From positions 22,112-86,111 of the forward strand of contig JANQJW010000091.1 in NCBI GenBank assembly GCA_028281445.1: 64,000 nucleotides of DNA, written 5' to 3'. Every line of letters starts with the position of its first letter. Position 1 is the first letter of the stretch. The DNA is from Planctomycetota bacterium (lineage in GTDB: Bacteria; Planctomycetota; PLA2; JAEUHO01). A program made the position numbers and the translations under genes. The notes under the pieces were generated by a model. The model ran no database searches, was not told where the DNA came from, and worked only from the letters and a program-made list of their open reading frames with translations. Below, piece after piece: positions 1 to 9,878 of the stretch.

Positions 1-1
1 T

Positions 2-310
2 CTCGACGACTTCGAGGGCCTCGATGATCTGGAGGAGAGCGGCGACGAAGGTACGAACGGCGATCTGGATGATCTCGAGGGGCTCGATGATCTGGAGGAC
101 GAAGGCGCCTTCCCGGGCGAAGATGGCGGCGCCGCAGGCCCTGAGCGAGTCGAAGGGCTTCCCCCGCCGAAGATCATCCGACGCAGCGAGCGCATTCGCG
201 ACGTCATCGGGCCCCGCCGGCGTACGGCACCGGGCATCGATTGGTCCCAGGTCGAGACCCCGAAGAGCAGCAACCCGCAGCTGCCACCGCCCGTCGTGAG
301 AAAGCGATGA
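2..310 (+). CDS. C-terminal part of an acidic, repeat-containing protein (cut by window edge)
   Basis: An open frame enters from the left edge and stops at TGA 308-310. The visible 102 residues begin with an imperfect duplicated acidic repeat (LDDFEGLDDLEE, then LDDLEGLDDLED). A Gly/Pro-rich linker and a basic stretch (KIIRRSERIRD, GPRRR) follow, and the protein ends PPPVVRKR. No domain is recognisable. The stop overlaps the ATG of the next gene by four bases (ATGA), so the two are translationally coupled and probably belong to one operon. Function unknown; the N-terminus lies outside the window. Confidence 0.6.
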   Translation, partial: LDDFEGLDDLEESGDEGTNGDLDDLEGLDDLEDEGAFPGEDGGAAGPERVEGLPPPKIIRRSERIRDVIGPRRRTAPGIDWSQVETPKSSNPQLPPPVVRKR

Positions 311-1332
311 AACTGCGCCGCGCCTACAACGTCCTGAGCTGGATTGCCGGCATCGCCGGCGTCGGGCTCTTCGTCTGGCTGTTCAGCTCGACGGACGTGG
401 TCGGATCCCTCGCCTCGCTGCCGCCCGTGCTGTGGCTCTCGATCCCGCTCTACTTCGTGCCGCTGGCGGCCGCGGTCATCGGCGTGGCGAAGTCGATTCC
501 CACCGCATCGGGCTCGCGCATCCCGCCGTTCTTCCCGCTGTTCACAATCCGGCTCGCGGGGGAAGCGGTGAACAACGGGCTCGCGTCGGCCTACATCGCC
601 GGTGAGCCGGTGAAGGGTCTCCTTGCCGTGCGCTACGGCGTCCGTCCGCGTTCCGGCCTGGCCCTCGCCATGATCGGCAAGACGACGAACATGGCGGGCG
701 AGCTGTTGTGGCTCATCCTCGGCATCGTCGTGGCCGCGGCGATGTTCGGTGGCGGGACGCCTGTCGTGTCCATGCTGGTCACGATCACGGTTGTCGGCGG
801 CGTCATCGTCGCGCTCGGGATCATCGTGCAGCAGAACCGCTTCCTCGGTCGCGGCATGCGCCTCATCCAGGCGATCCGCCTCGGCCCGCGCAAGCTCTGG
901 GATCGTGCGTTGCCCGCCGCCGACGCGATCGACGACGAGATCAAGAGCTACTACAAGACGCAGCGCGGCGACTTCGTGGCCGCCGTGTTCTGGGGTGCGA
1001 TGAACTGGCTGCTCGGCACGTTCGAGATCTGGGCCTTCCTCGTACTCGCGACGGACGTTCCGAATCCACTCGCCCTGGCACTGGTGCTCGAGTGCGGCAT
1101 CGCCGTCGTGAAGGCGGCAAGCTTCATCGTGCCCGCCTCGATCGGCGCCCAGGAGGGTGGCATCGTGTGGCTGTTCGGCGCGACCGGCATCGGCGCGGAG
1201 ATGGGCATGACCTACGCCGTCTTCCGGCGCTTCCGCGAGATGATCTGGATCGGGCTGGGCTTCCTGGCGCTCTGGTGGCACCTGCGTCGCGGCGCAGCGC
1301 TCCGCGTCGAGCCCCAGGCGAGCGCGAGCTGA
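307..1332 (+). CDS. Flippase-like integral membrane protein (LPG_synthase_TM / UPF0104 / HpnL-like)
   Basis: A 341-residue polytopic protein with about eight hydrophobic segments, the first at residues 8-27. It has the family hallmarks: a RLAGEAVNNG motif with a nearby GEPVKGLL, and a late VPASIGAQEGG segment matching the conserved P-x2-xG-x2-E motif of the lysylphosphatidylglycerol synthase transmembrane domain. Family members are inner-membrane proteins implicated in moving lipid-linked substrates; this one lacks a soluble synthase domain. I start it at ATG 307, which overlaps the previous stop (ATGA), rather than at an earlier GTG inside that gene. It precedes an enzyme that makes CDP-activated alcohols and a myo-inositol phosphate synthase, so a role with an inositol lipid or phosphodiester is plausible but inferred. 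Confidence 0.75.
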   Translation: MKLRRAYNVLSWIAGIAGVGLFVWLFSSTDVVGSLASLPPVLWLSIPLYFVPLAAAVIGVAKSIPTASGSRIPPFFPLFTIRLAGEAVNNGLASAYIAGEPVKGLLAVRYGVRPRSGLALAMIGKTTNMAGELLWLILGIVVAAAMFGGGTPVVSMLVTITVVGGVIVALGIIVQQNRFLGRGMRLIQAIRLGPRKLWDRALPAADAIDDEIKSYYKTQRGDFVAAVFWGAMNWLLGTFEIWAFLVLATDVPNPLALALVLECGIAVVKAASFIVPASIGAQEGGIVWLFGATGIGAEMGMTYAVFRRFREMIWIGLGFLALWWHLRRGAALRVEPQASAS

Positions 1333-1381
1333 CCGGAGCCTGTCCATCACCAACGACGCACCGAGATCCGTACGCACCGCC

Positions 1382-2734
1382 GTGATCGTCGCCGCCGGCA
1401 AGGGCACGCGGCTCGAAGGCGGTGACGACATCCCGAAGCCGCTCCAGCGCGTTGTACGGGTTCCGCTCATCGCGCGCGTGATGCGCTCGGCAGCGCAAGC
1501 TGGCATCCGGCGCTTCATCGTCGTCATCGGCTTCCGCGCCGACGACATGCGCCGGGCACTACCGGCCTGCGTGCCGGCAGACTGCGAGCTCGAGCTGATC
1601 GAGAACCCGCGCTTCGACGATCCCAACGGCGTCTCGCTGGCGGCCGGCGTCGCGGATCTCGAGGAGCCGTTCGCGCTCCTCATGGCAGATCACCTCTTCA
1701 CACCGGATCGGCTTCGCGCAGCACGCGAGCAGTACGCGCGGACGGGACGCAACCTGCTCGTCGTCGAGTCGAAGGCGACCTTCGACGGCGACCTCGACGA
1801 CGCCACGCTCGTACGGATCGAAGGCGAGCGCATCACGGCGATCAACAAGCACCTCGACGAGTACGACGCGATCGACACCGGCATGTTCGTCCTCGATGCC
1901 CCCGCCGTGCGCGACGCGCTTGCACGCGCCGGTGAAGCACCCAGCATCTCCGACGGCATGCGCGGGCTCGCGGAAGCCGGCGTGTTCGATGCCTTCGAGA
2001 TGGCCACGGGTCACTGGCAAGACGTGGACACGCCCGAAGACATTCAAGCCGCCGAACGAATGCTCTATGCCGCGCTGCGCAAGCCCAACGACGGCTTCCT
2101 CGCAACGCACGTCAACCGGCGCATCAGCCTCGCCCTGAGCACACGCATCTGGCGCTTCGGTGTAACGCCGAACATCTCCACGGTGCTCACGCTGTTCATC
2201 GGACTGGCCGCGGGCTGGGCGTTCGCCCAGAGCAGCGGCGTGGTCTGGGGGTTGATCGGCGCCACGCTGTTCCAGCTGCAGTCGATCCTCGACGGGGTCG
2301 ACGGGGAGCTTGCGCGCCTGCTGCACAAGGAGAGCCGGCTCGGATTCTGGCTCGATGTCGTGTGCGACAACCTCACGCACATGGCCGTGTTCGGCGGCAT
2401 TGCGCTGGGCCAGATCGTCGACGGCCCGCCGGGCCCCTGGGAGGTCCTCGGCATCATGGCCGTCGCGGGCGTTGCGGTGAGCTTCCTCGTCACCGCGCCA
2501 TTGATCAACCAGCCGCGCCGTAAAGGTGCGGGCAAGCCCGGGGCGCTCGAGAAGATCGCGGACGGGCTGGCCCGCCGGGACTTCACCTACCTGCTTTTTC
2601 CGCTCGCCGCCTTGCGCTGGCTGGGAGGATTTCTGTGGGCCGCCGCGATCGGAACTTGGGTCTACGCGGCCATCATCTGGGGTTTGCGGTGGAACGCGCG
2701 GCGCCGGCTCGCGGCCGACACCGCTTCGATGTGA
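1382..2734 (+). CDS. Bifunctional nucleotidyltransferase / CDP-alcohol phosphatidyltransferase, IPCT/DIPPS type
   Basis: The N-terminal half is a sugar-phosphate-type nucleotidyltransferase (VAAGKGTRL then IPKPL within the first 21 residues). The C-terminal half is a membrane CDP-alcohol phosphatidyltransferase with the full signature D-G-x2-A-R-x8-G-x3-D-x3-D at residues 307-329 (DGELAR, G321, D325, D329), followed by hydrophobic segments. This order matches the fused enzymes that make CDP-inositol from inositol-1-phosphate and transfer it to a second inositol phosphate or a lipid acceptor. Myo-inositol phosphate synthase lies one gene downstream, which supports inositol as substrate. GTG 1382 opens directly on the nucleotide-binding loop. 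The reading frame continues upstream to 1334 without a stop and includes GGAG at 1335-1338 seven bases before an ATC (1346), so the true start may be a rare upstream codon. Confidence 0.8.
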   Translation: MIVAAGKGTRLEGGDDIPKPLQRVVRVPLIARVMRSAAQAGIRRFIVVIGFRADDMRRALPACVPADCELELIENPRFDDPNGVSLAAGVADLEEPFALLMADHLFTPDRLRAAREQYARTGRNLLVVESKATFDGDLDDATLVRIEGERITAINKHLDEYDAIDTGMFVLDAPAVRDALARAGEAPSISDGMRGLAEAGVFDAFEMATGHWQDVDTPEDIQAAERMLYAALRKPNDGFLATHVNRRISLALSTRIWRFGVTPNISTVLTLFIGLAAGWAFAQSSGVVWGLIGATLFQLQSILDGVDGELARLLHKESRLGFWLDVVCDNLTHMAVFGGIALGQIVDGPPGPWEVLGIMAVAGVAVSFLVTAPLINQPRRKGAGKPGALEKIADGLARRDFTYLLFPLAALRWLGGFLWAAAIGTWVYAAIIWGLRWNARRRLAADTASM

Positions 2735-2745
2735 GAATAGGTGCC

Positions 2746-3654
2746 ATGCGTCTCGCCATCATCGTCGTTGCGTTGACCGGTGTGGGGTTCGGCCTCGCCT
2801 GGAGCCTCGGGTGCTGCAGCTCGCCGGATGCCGAGTCCCTGGATGAAGGAGCCATCGAGGTCGTGAGCGGCGATCCGACGGCCGGCGTCGAGGGCCCTGC
2901 CCCGGCGACCGCCCCGGCTCCGGACGCCCCGGCTCCGGGCGCCCCGGCTTCTGGCACGCCGGCCCCGACGCCCACGACACCTACCAAGGAGCCGGCACCG
3001 GCCCCGCATCCGTCGGGCCTGCCGCCGCCGCGTGTCGTCACGTCCAACGGCGCAAGGCATGCGCCGCAGCAGGCGGCTCCCGCGAAGCCGGCGGACCCCA
3101 CGCCGGCCCCGGCTCCGGCCCCGGCACCTGCCGCATCCGCGCCGACGCCGGTCCCGTCCGACATGAAGTACAGCGCGCTCAAGATCAAGAGCGTGAAGGG
3201 TGGCCAGCTCGTCTACGCCGCGCACGGCACGCCGGACGGATTCGTCCAGATGCTCGGCGACTTCGAGAACGCGCTCGGCAACCGTGCCTGGGCCCAGACG
3301 TACGAGACCCTGGAGCGCAGCGCCGACCGCGTCGTCGCCAAGTGGAAATTTCGCGGGAAGATGGGCATCAACCCGACGGTGCACATCGAATTCGTGACAA
3401 CGAAGCGAAGCGAGGCGGGCGCCACCGTCGAGTTCAAGCTCGTCAAGAAATCCCTCGGCATCGCCAGCTTCTTCGGCGACTTCAAGATCACGCGGCTGCC
3501 CGGCACGCCGCCCCGCGTGCAGGTCGTGCAGCGGCAGTTCATCGACAGCGGCATCTCGTTCGCGAATGCCAGCGCCGAGGACATCGAGAAGGGCCTTCGT
3601 GAAGACGCGCGCCTCATCCGCTTGTGGATGGAGAAGCGCACCGCGAAGAAGTGA
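2746..3654 (+). CDS. Lipoprotein-like secreted protein with Pro/Ala linker and SRPBCC-like C-terminal domain
   Basis: A 302-residue protein starting MRLAIIVVAL, with a single hydrophobic signal segment ending in SLGCC, an imperfect lipobox. Residues about 40-145 are a low-complexity Pro/Ala/Thr linker built from near-repeats of 'gccccggctccg' units around 2911-2960. The C-terminal ~160 residues (from MKYSALKIKSVKGG) resemble a START/polyketide-cyclase (SRPBCC) ligand-binding fold, but only by overall pattern. It lies between the CDP-alcohol enzyme and the inositol phosphate synthase, with short gaps on both sides (11 and 10 bases), so it is probably in the same operon. It could bind a lipid or polyol product in the periplasm; that is inference. 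Confidence 0.6.
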   Translation: MRLAIIVVALTGVGFGLAWSLGCCSSPDAESLDEGAIEVVSGDPTAGVEGPAPATAPAPDAPAPGAPASGTPAPTPTTPTKEPAPAPHPSGLPPPRVVTSNGARHAPQQAAPAKPADPTPAPAPAPAPAASAPTPVPSDMKYSALKIKSVKGGQLVYAAHGTPDGFVQMLGDFENALGNRAWAQTYETLERSADRVVAKWKFRGKMGINPTVHIEFVTTKRSEAGATVEFKLVKKSLGIASFFGDFKITRLPGTPPRVQVVQRQFIDSGISFANASAEDIEKGLREDARLIRLWMEKRTAKK

Positions 3655-3664
3655 GGTCGTACTC

Positions 3665-5056
3665 TTGAACGCGACAACGATTCAGCCGGCCCAAGGCCGG
3701 CTCGGCGTGCTCTTGCCCGGCATGGGTGCCGTCACGAGCACGTTCATCGCCGGCATGGCGATGCACCGCCAGGGGCTGGGTGACATGGTCGGCTCGCTCA
3801 CCCAGATGCAGACCCTGCGTCTCGGCAAGCGCTACGAGGGGCGCCGTCCGCTCATCAAGGACTTCGTGCCGCTGGCCGACACGAACGACCTTGTGTTCGG
3901 TGGATGGGACATCTTCCCCGACTCGATGTACGAGACCGCGCTCAACGCAGGCGTGTTCCCGGCGGCGACCATCGAACCCGTCCGTGACGCGCTGTCCGAG
4001 ATCAGCCCGATGCCCGCGGTGTTCGACCCGAACTACGTCCGCCGTCTTGACGGCCCGCACGTCAAGCGCGCTGCCACGAAGTGGGACCTCGCGCGCATGC
4101 TCATGGACGACATCGAGGCGTTCAAGCAAGCCCACAACCTCGACCGCGTCGTAATGGTCTGGTGCGGCTCTACGGAGGTCTACCAGGAGGAGGCGGTCGT
4201 CCACTCGAGCGTGGAGACGCTCGAACAGGGACTCAAGGCGAACGACCCCGGCATTCCGCCTTCGATGATCTATGCCTACGCCGCGGTGAAGCTCGGCATC
4301 CCGTACGCCAACGGCGCGCCCAACCTCAGCGGCGACGTACCTGCCATGGTCGAGCTCGCCAACGAGACGAAGACCCCCATCAGCGGCAAGGACTTCAAGA
4401 CCGGGCAGACCTTGATGAAGACCGTGCTCGCGCCCGGACTTCACGCGCGCATGCTCGGGCTCCAGGGCTGGTACTCGACGAACATCCTCGGCAACCGCGA
4501 CGGGGAGGTGCTCGACGATCCCGGCTCCTTCGAGGCCAAGGAGAAGAGCAAGATGTCCGTGCTCGACTCCATCCTCGAGCCGAGCCTCTACCCCGCGCTA
4601 TACGGTGACTACGCGCACAAGGTGCGCATCGACTACTACCCGCCGCGCGGGGACGCCAAGGAAGGCTGGGACAACATCGACATCTTCGGCTGGATGGGCA
4701 TGCCCATGCAGATCAAGATCAACTTCCTCTGCCGCGACTCGATCCTGGCCGCGCCGATCGTCCTGGACCTCGCGCTCTTCCTGGATCTCGCCAAGCGCGC
4801 CGAGCTGAGCGGCATCCAGGAGTGGCTGTCCTTCTACTTCAAGTCCCCGCAGCACCGTGCGGACCTGACTCCACAGCACGACCTCTTCAAGCAGCACCTG
4901 AAACTCGAGAACACCTTGCGCGTGCTCATGGGCGAAGAGGTGCTCGACCACGCCGGTCTCGACTACTACGACGACGAGAAGGGCCGGTCGATCAAGGGCG
5001 AGCCGCCGCGGCGGCTCGAGCGCAAGAGCGAAACGGAGTCCGAGGCAAGGTCCTGA
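3665..5056 (+). CDS. ino1: myo-inositol-3-phosphate (1-phosphate) synthase
   Basis: Converts glucose-6-phosphate to inositol phosphate using NAD as an internal redox cofactor. The 463-residue protein has an N-terminal glycine-rich nucleotide loop (VLLPGMGAVTSTF), an NFLCRDSILAAP stretch and a conserved C-terminal helix region (LDLALFLDLAKRAELSG) typical of the prokaryotic branch of the family. I choose TTG 3665 because GAGG at 3653-3656 lies eight bases upstream; a longer frame opening at 3566 would run back into the previous gene. It supplies the substrate expected for the fused nucleotidyltransferase/CDP-alcohol enzyme upstream. Confidence 0.9.
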   Translation: MNATTIQPAQGRLGVLLPGMGAVTSTFIAGMAMHRQGLGDMVGSLTQMQTLRLGKRYEGRRPLIKDFVPLADTNDLVFGGWDIFPDSMYETALNAGVFPAATIEPVRDALSEISPMPAVFDPNYVRRLDGPHVKRAATKWDLARMLMDDIEAFKQAHNLDRVVMVWCGSTEVYQEEAVVHSSVETLEQGLKANDPGIPPSMIYAYAAVKLGIPYANGAPNLSGDVPAMVELANETKTPISGKDFKTGQTLMKTVLAPGLHARMLGLQGWYSTNILGNRDGEVLDDPGSFEAKEKSKMSVLDSILEPSLYPALYGDYAHKVRIDYYPPRGDAKEGWDNIDIFGWMGMPMQIKINFLCRDSILAAPIVLDLALFLDLAKRAELSGIQEWLSFYFKSPQHRADLTPQHDLFKQHLKLENTLRVLMGEEVLDHAGLDYYDDEKGRSIKGEPPRRLERKSETESEARS

Positions 5057-5092
5057 GCGGCCGCCCACGGACAGCACCATCCGAGCCGGACC

Positions 5093-6076
5093 ATGAAGGC
5101 CACTGCCCGCGCCACCAGCAACATCGCGCTGATCAAGTACTGGGGAAAGCGTGACATCACGTTCAACCTCCCGGCTACCGGCTCGATCTCGGTCACGCTC
5201 GACGGTCTCGCCACGACGACGACCGTCGAGTTCGACGAGGGATGCGAGTCCGACGAGATCCTGCTGAACGGCGCACCGGCGGGCGATGCGGGAGCGCGCG
5301 TCACCAAGTTCCTCGACCTCGTGCGCGCGAAGTACGGGGTGAGCGCGCACGCGCGCGTCGAGACCCACAACGACTTCCCCACGGGCGCCGGCCTCGCGTC
5401 CTCGGCGTCCGGCTTTGCGGCCTTGGCACTGGCGTGCAACGAGGCGCTCTCGCTGGGGCTCCCCACACCTGCGCTCTCGGCGCTTGCACGGCGCGGCTCC
5501 GGGTCGGCGGCGCGCTCGCTCCTCGGCGGTTTCGCCGAGATGCTGCCGGGCACGAGTCCCGATGGTGCCGATGCGTACGCCGTACCGTTGGCGGACCCGG
5601 GGCACGTGCCCATGAACATGCTCATCGCCGTGACGTCGAGCGGACCCAAGAAGGTCGGCTCGACCGAGGGCATGCAGCGCACCGAAGAGACTTCGCCGTA
5701 TCACCCGGCCTGGGTCGCGGCCACGACGCAAGACCTGGACGCGATGCGCAGGGCCATCGCGGACGCGGTGCTCGAAGAGATCGGCACGCTGGCCGAGTCC
5801 AACTGCCTGCGCATGCACGCCTCCATGCTCGGCGCACGGCCCCCGCTGCTCTACTGGAACAGCGCAACGGTCGCGGCCATCCACACCGTGTGGGGCCTGC
5901 GCGAGCGCGGCATCGGCGCGTGGTTCACGATCGACGCGGGGCCGCAGGTGAAGGTGATCTGTTCGCCGATCGACGCCAAAGCCGTCGAGTCCGCTCTGCG
6001 AAACACGCCCGGCGTGACCGACGTCATCCTGACAGCGCCAGGCGCCGGCGCATCCATCGTGGAAAGCGTATCTTGA
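5093..6076 (+). CDS. mvaD: Diphosphomevalonate decarboxylase
   Basis: Catalyses the ATP-dependent decarboxylation of mevalonate diphosphate to isopentenyl diphosphate, the last step of the classical mevalonate pathway. The 327-residue GHMP-family protein shows the diagnostic NIALIKYWGKRD at the N-terminus, the phosphate-binding loop PTGAGLASSASGFAAL, RRGSGSAARSL and a TIDAGPQVKV segment carrying the catalytic aspartate. This fits a decarboxylase rather than a kinase. It is the first gene of a mevalonate operon; its TGA overlaps the TTG of the next gene (TTGA), implying translational coupling. No HMG-CoA synthase gene is in the window. Confidence 0.92.
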   Translation: MKATARATSNIALIKYWGKRDITFNLPATGSISVTLDGLATTTTVEFDEGCESDEILLNGAPAGDAGARVTKFLDLVRAKYGVSAHARVETHNDFPTGAGLASSASGFAALALACNEALSLGLPTPALSALARRGSGSAARSLLGGFAEMLPGTSPDGADAYAVPLADPGHVPMNMLIAVTSSGPKKVGSTEGMQRTEETSPYHPAWVAATTQDLDAMRRAIADAVLEEIGTLAESNCLRMHASMLGARPPLLYWNSATVAAIHTVWGLRERGIGAWFTIDAGPQVKVICSPIDAKAVESALRNTPGVTDVILTAPGAGASIVESVS

Positions 6077-7020
6077 AGATCGTTGCCCGTGCGCCCGCCA
6101 AGCTGGTGCTCTTCGGAGAGTACGCCGTACTCGAGGATGCACCCGCGATCGTCGCAGCGGTAGATCGCTGCGCGGTCGTCACCGTCGAACCGCACGACGA
6201 GACGGTGATCGCGTCGGACCTCGGCACGGATGCCGGCGATGCGTGGTACGCCGCGTGGCGCGAAGCCTCTGCGCTCGACGTGCCCGCGATGCATGTCGAC
6301 CTCAGCACGGCCGAGTTCTATGCGAACGGCGGCGGCGAGAAGCTGGGCATCGGCTCGAGCGCAGCGCTTGCCGTTGCGATGGGCGCCGCGGCTCGGCGCG
6401 CCGCCGGCGAAGCACCCGACGACGACGCGGCGTTCGCGGCAGATCTGGACACCCACCACCGTCTCCAGGGCGGTGGCGGCAGCGGCATCGACGTCGCAGC
6501 GAGCTTTCATGGCGGTGTGATCGCCTGGTGGAAGAGCCGGCGCATGGAGCGCCTTGCCTGGCCGGAGGGTCTGCACTTCGCATGCGTGTGGACGGGCGCG
6601 TCGGCATCGACGGCCGACATGCTCGCGCGCGTACGAGAGTTCGAGCGCACGCAGCCTGACGCATACGCTGCGTGCATCGAAGCCATGAGCCGCATCAGTG
6701 GAGAAGCGCTCGCGGCCTTCCGCGCGGGGCGCGTCACTGACATCGTGGCGCAGACCGCGGCGTACAGCGACGCAATGTCCGCTTTCGGCAGAGAGGCCGG
6801 GGCCCCGATCGTGTCAGAGGCCCACGCGGCGCTCGCAAAGCTCGCGGCGGGCCTGGACGTGAGTTACAAGCCTTCCGGCGCCGGAGGCGGCGATGTCGGC
6901 CTCCTCTTCAGTACATCAAGGGCGCGCCTTCAAGAGGCGTGCGAGCAATGCCTTACGGCGGGCTACCCGATCGTGAACGTGCGGATTCACGACCAGGGCG
7001 TTACCGTTTCGGACTCCTGA
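6073..7020 (+). CDS. mvaK2: Phosphomevalonate kinase (GHMP family)
   Basis: Phosphorylates mevalonate-5-phosphate. The 315-residue protein begins at TTG 6073 inside the mvaD stop. Its N-terminus (ARAPAKLVLFGEYAVL), central loop (KLGIGSSAALAVAMG), HRLQGGGGSGIDVAAS and C-terminal KPSGAGGGDVGLLF are the GHMP motifs. The QGGGGSGxDVAAS block followed by a Gly-Gly and Trp-Trp segment is characteristic of bacterial phosphomevalonate kinases rather than mevalonate kinases. Second gene of the operon; 12 bases separate it from the fusion gene downstream. Confidence 0.88.
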   Translation: MKIVARAPAKLVLFGEYAVLEDAPAIVAAVDRCAVVTVEPHDETVIASDLGTDAGDAWYAAWREASALDVPAMHVDLSTAEFYANGGGEKLGIGSSAALAVAMGAAARRAAGEAPDDDAAFAADLDTHHRLQGGGGSGIDVAASFHGGVIAWWKSRRMERLAWPEGLHFACVWTGASASTADMLARVREFERTQPDAYAACIEAMSRISGEALAAFRAGRVTDIVAQTAAYSDAMSAFGREAGAPIVSEAHAALAKLAAGLDVSYKPSGAGGGDVGLLFSTSRARLQEACEQCLTAGYPIVNVRIHDQGVTVSDS

Positions 7021-7032
7021 GGGGCAACACAG

Positions 7033-9305
<2,273 letters not shown>

Positions 9306-9309
<4 letters not shown>

Positions 9310-9878
9310 ACAACCCGCACCCCAAGGTCTCCTTCGACGACGAGCCGCTGATCGTCGTCGACGAGGACAACAACGTCCTCGAGTACCGCGAGAAGGCGGA
9401 GTGCCACGAAGGCGAGGGGATCCTCCACCGCGCGTTCTCGGTGTTCTTGTTCAACGCCGAGGGCAAGGTACTGCTCCAGCAGCGCGCGGCCGACAAGCCG
9501 CTGTGGCCGTTGTTCTGGTCGAACAGCTGCTGCAGCCACCCACGCCGCGGGGAGACGGAAGCCGAGGCGGCTGTGCGCCGGATCCACGAGGAGCTCGGCG
9601 TCGAGACCGAGCTCGAGTACGTCTACACGTTCACCTACCACGCGCCGTACCTGGACATCGGCTCCGAGCGCGAGGTGTGCGCGGTGTTCCTGGGCCGCGT
9701 CGACGGCGAGATCACGGCGAACGAGACGGAGATCGCCGACTGGAAGTGGGTGACGGTGGACGAGCTCACCGCGGCCCTGACGAACGACCCGGAAACGTAC
9801 ACGCCCTGGTTCAAGATGGAGTGGGCGCGGCTGACCGGAGACTTCGCGGAGACGCTGGCGCCGTACGCTCGGGGTTGA
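9306..9878 (+). CDS. idi: Isopentenyl-diphosphate delta-isomerase, type I
   Basis: Interconverts isopentenyl and dimethylallyl diphosphate. The 190-residue Nudix-fold protein has the type I signatures: WSNSCCSHPRRGE with the catalytic Cys, EAAVRRIHEELG as the Nudix-like helix, and E-I-A-D-W-K-W near the C-terminus. GTG 9306 overlaps the fusion gene stop by four bases. Its own TGA shares one base with the ATG of the next gene (TGATG). It closes the mevalonate operon. Its last ~18 codons reappear in degraded form at 12004-12063 as a by-product of the downstream tandem duplication. Confidence 0.93.

Noticed and set aside
2911..2960. Short GC-rich tandem units in the lipoprotein gene as a regulatory repeat
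   Set aside because: They simply encode the Pro/Ala linker in frame; codon-level repetition explains them.
4598..6142. Long open frames opposite or beside real genes (for example 4598-6142 minus, 16902-19166 plus, 38970-40280 plus)
   Set aside because: They are typical shadow frames in high-G+C coding DNA: low-complexity Arg/Ala/Gly or His/Asp/Glu composition, no family motifs, and complete overlap with strongly supported genes.
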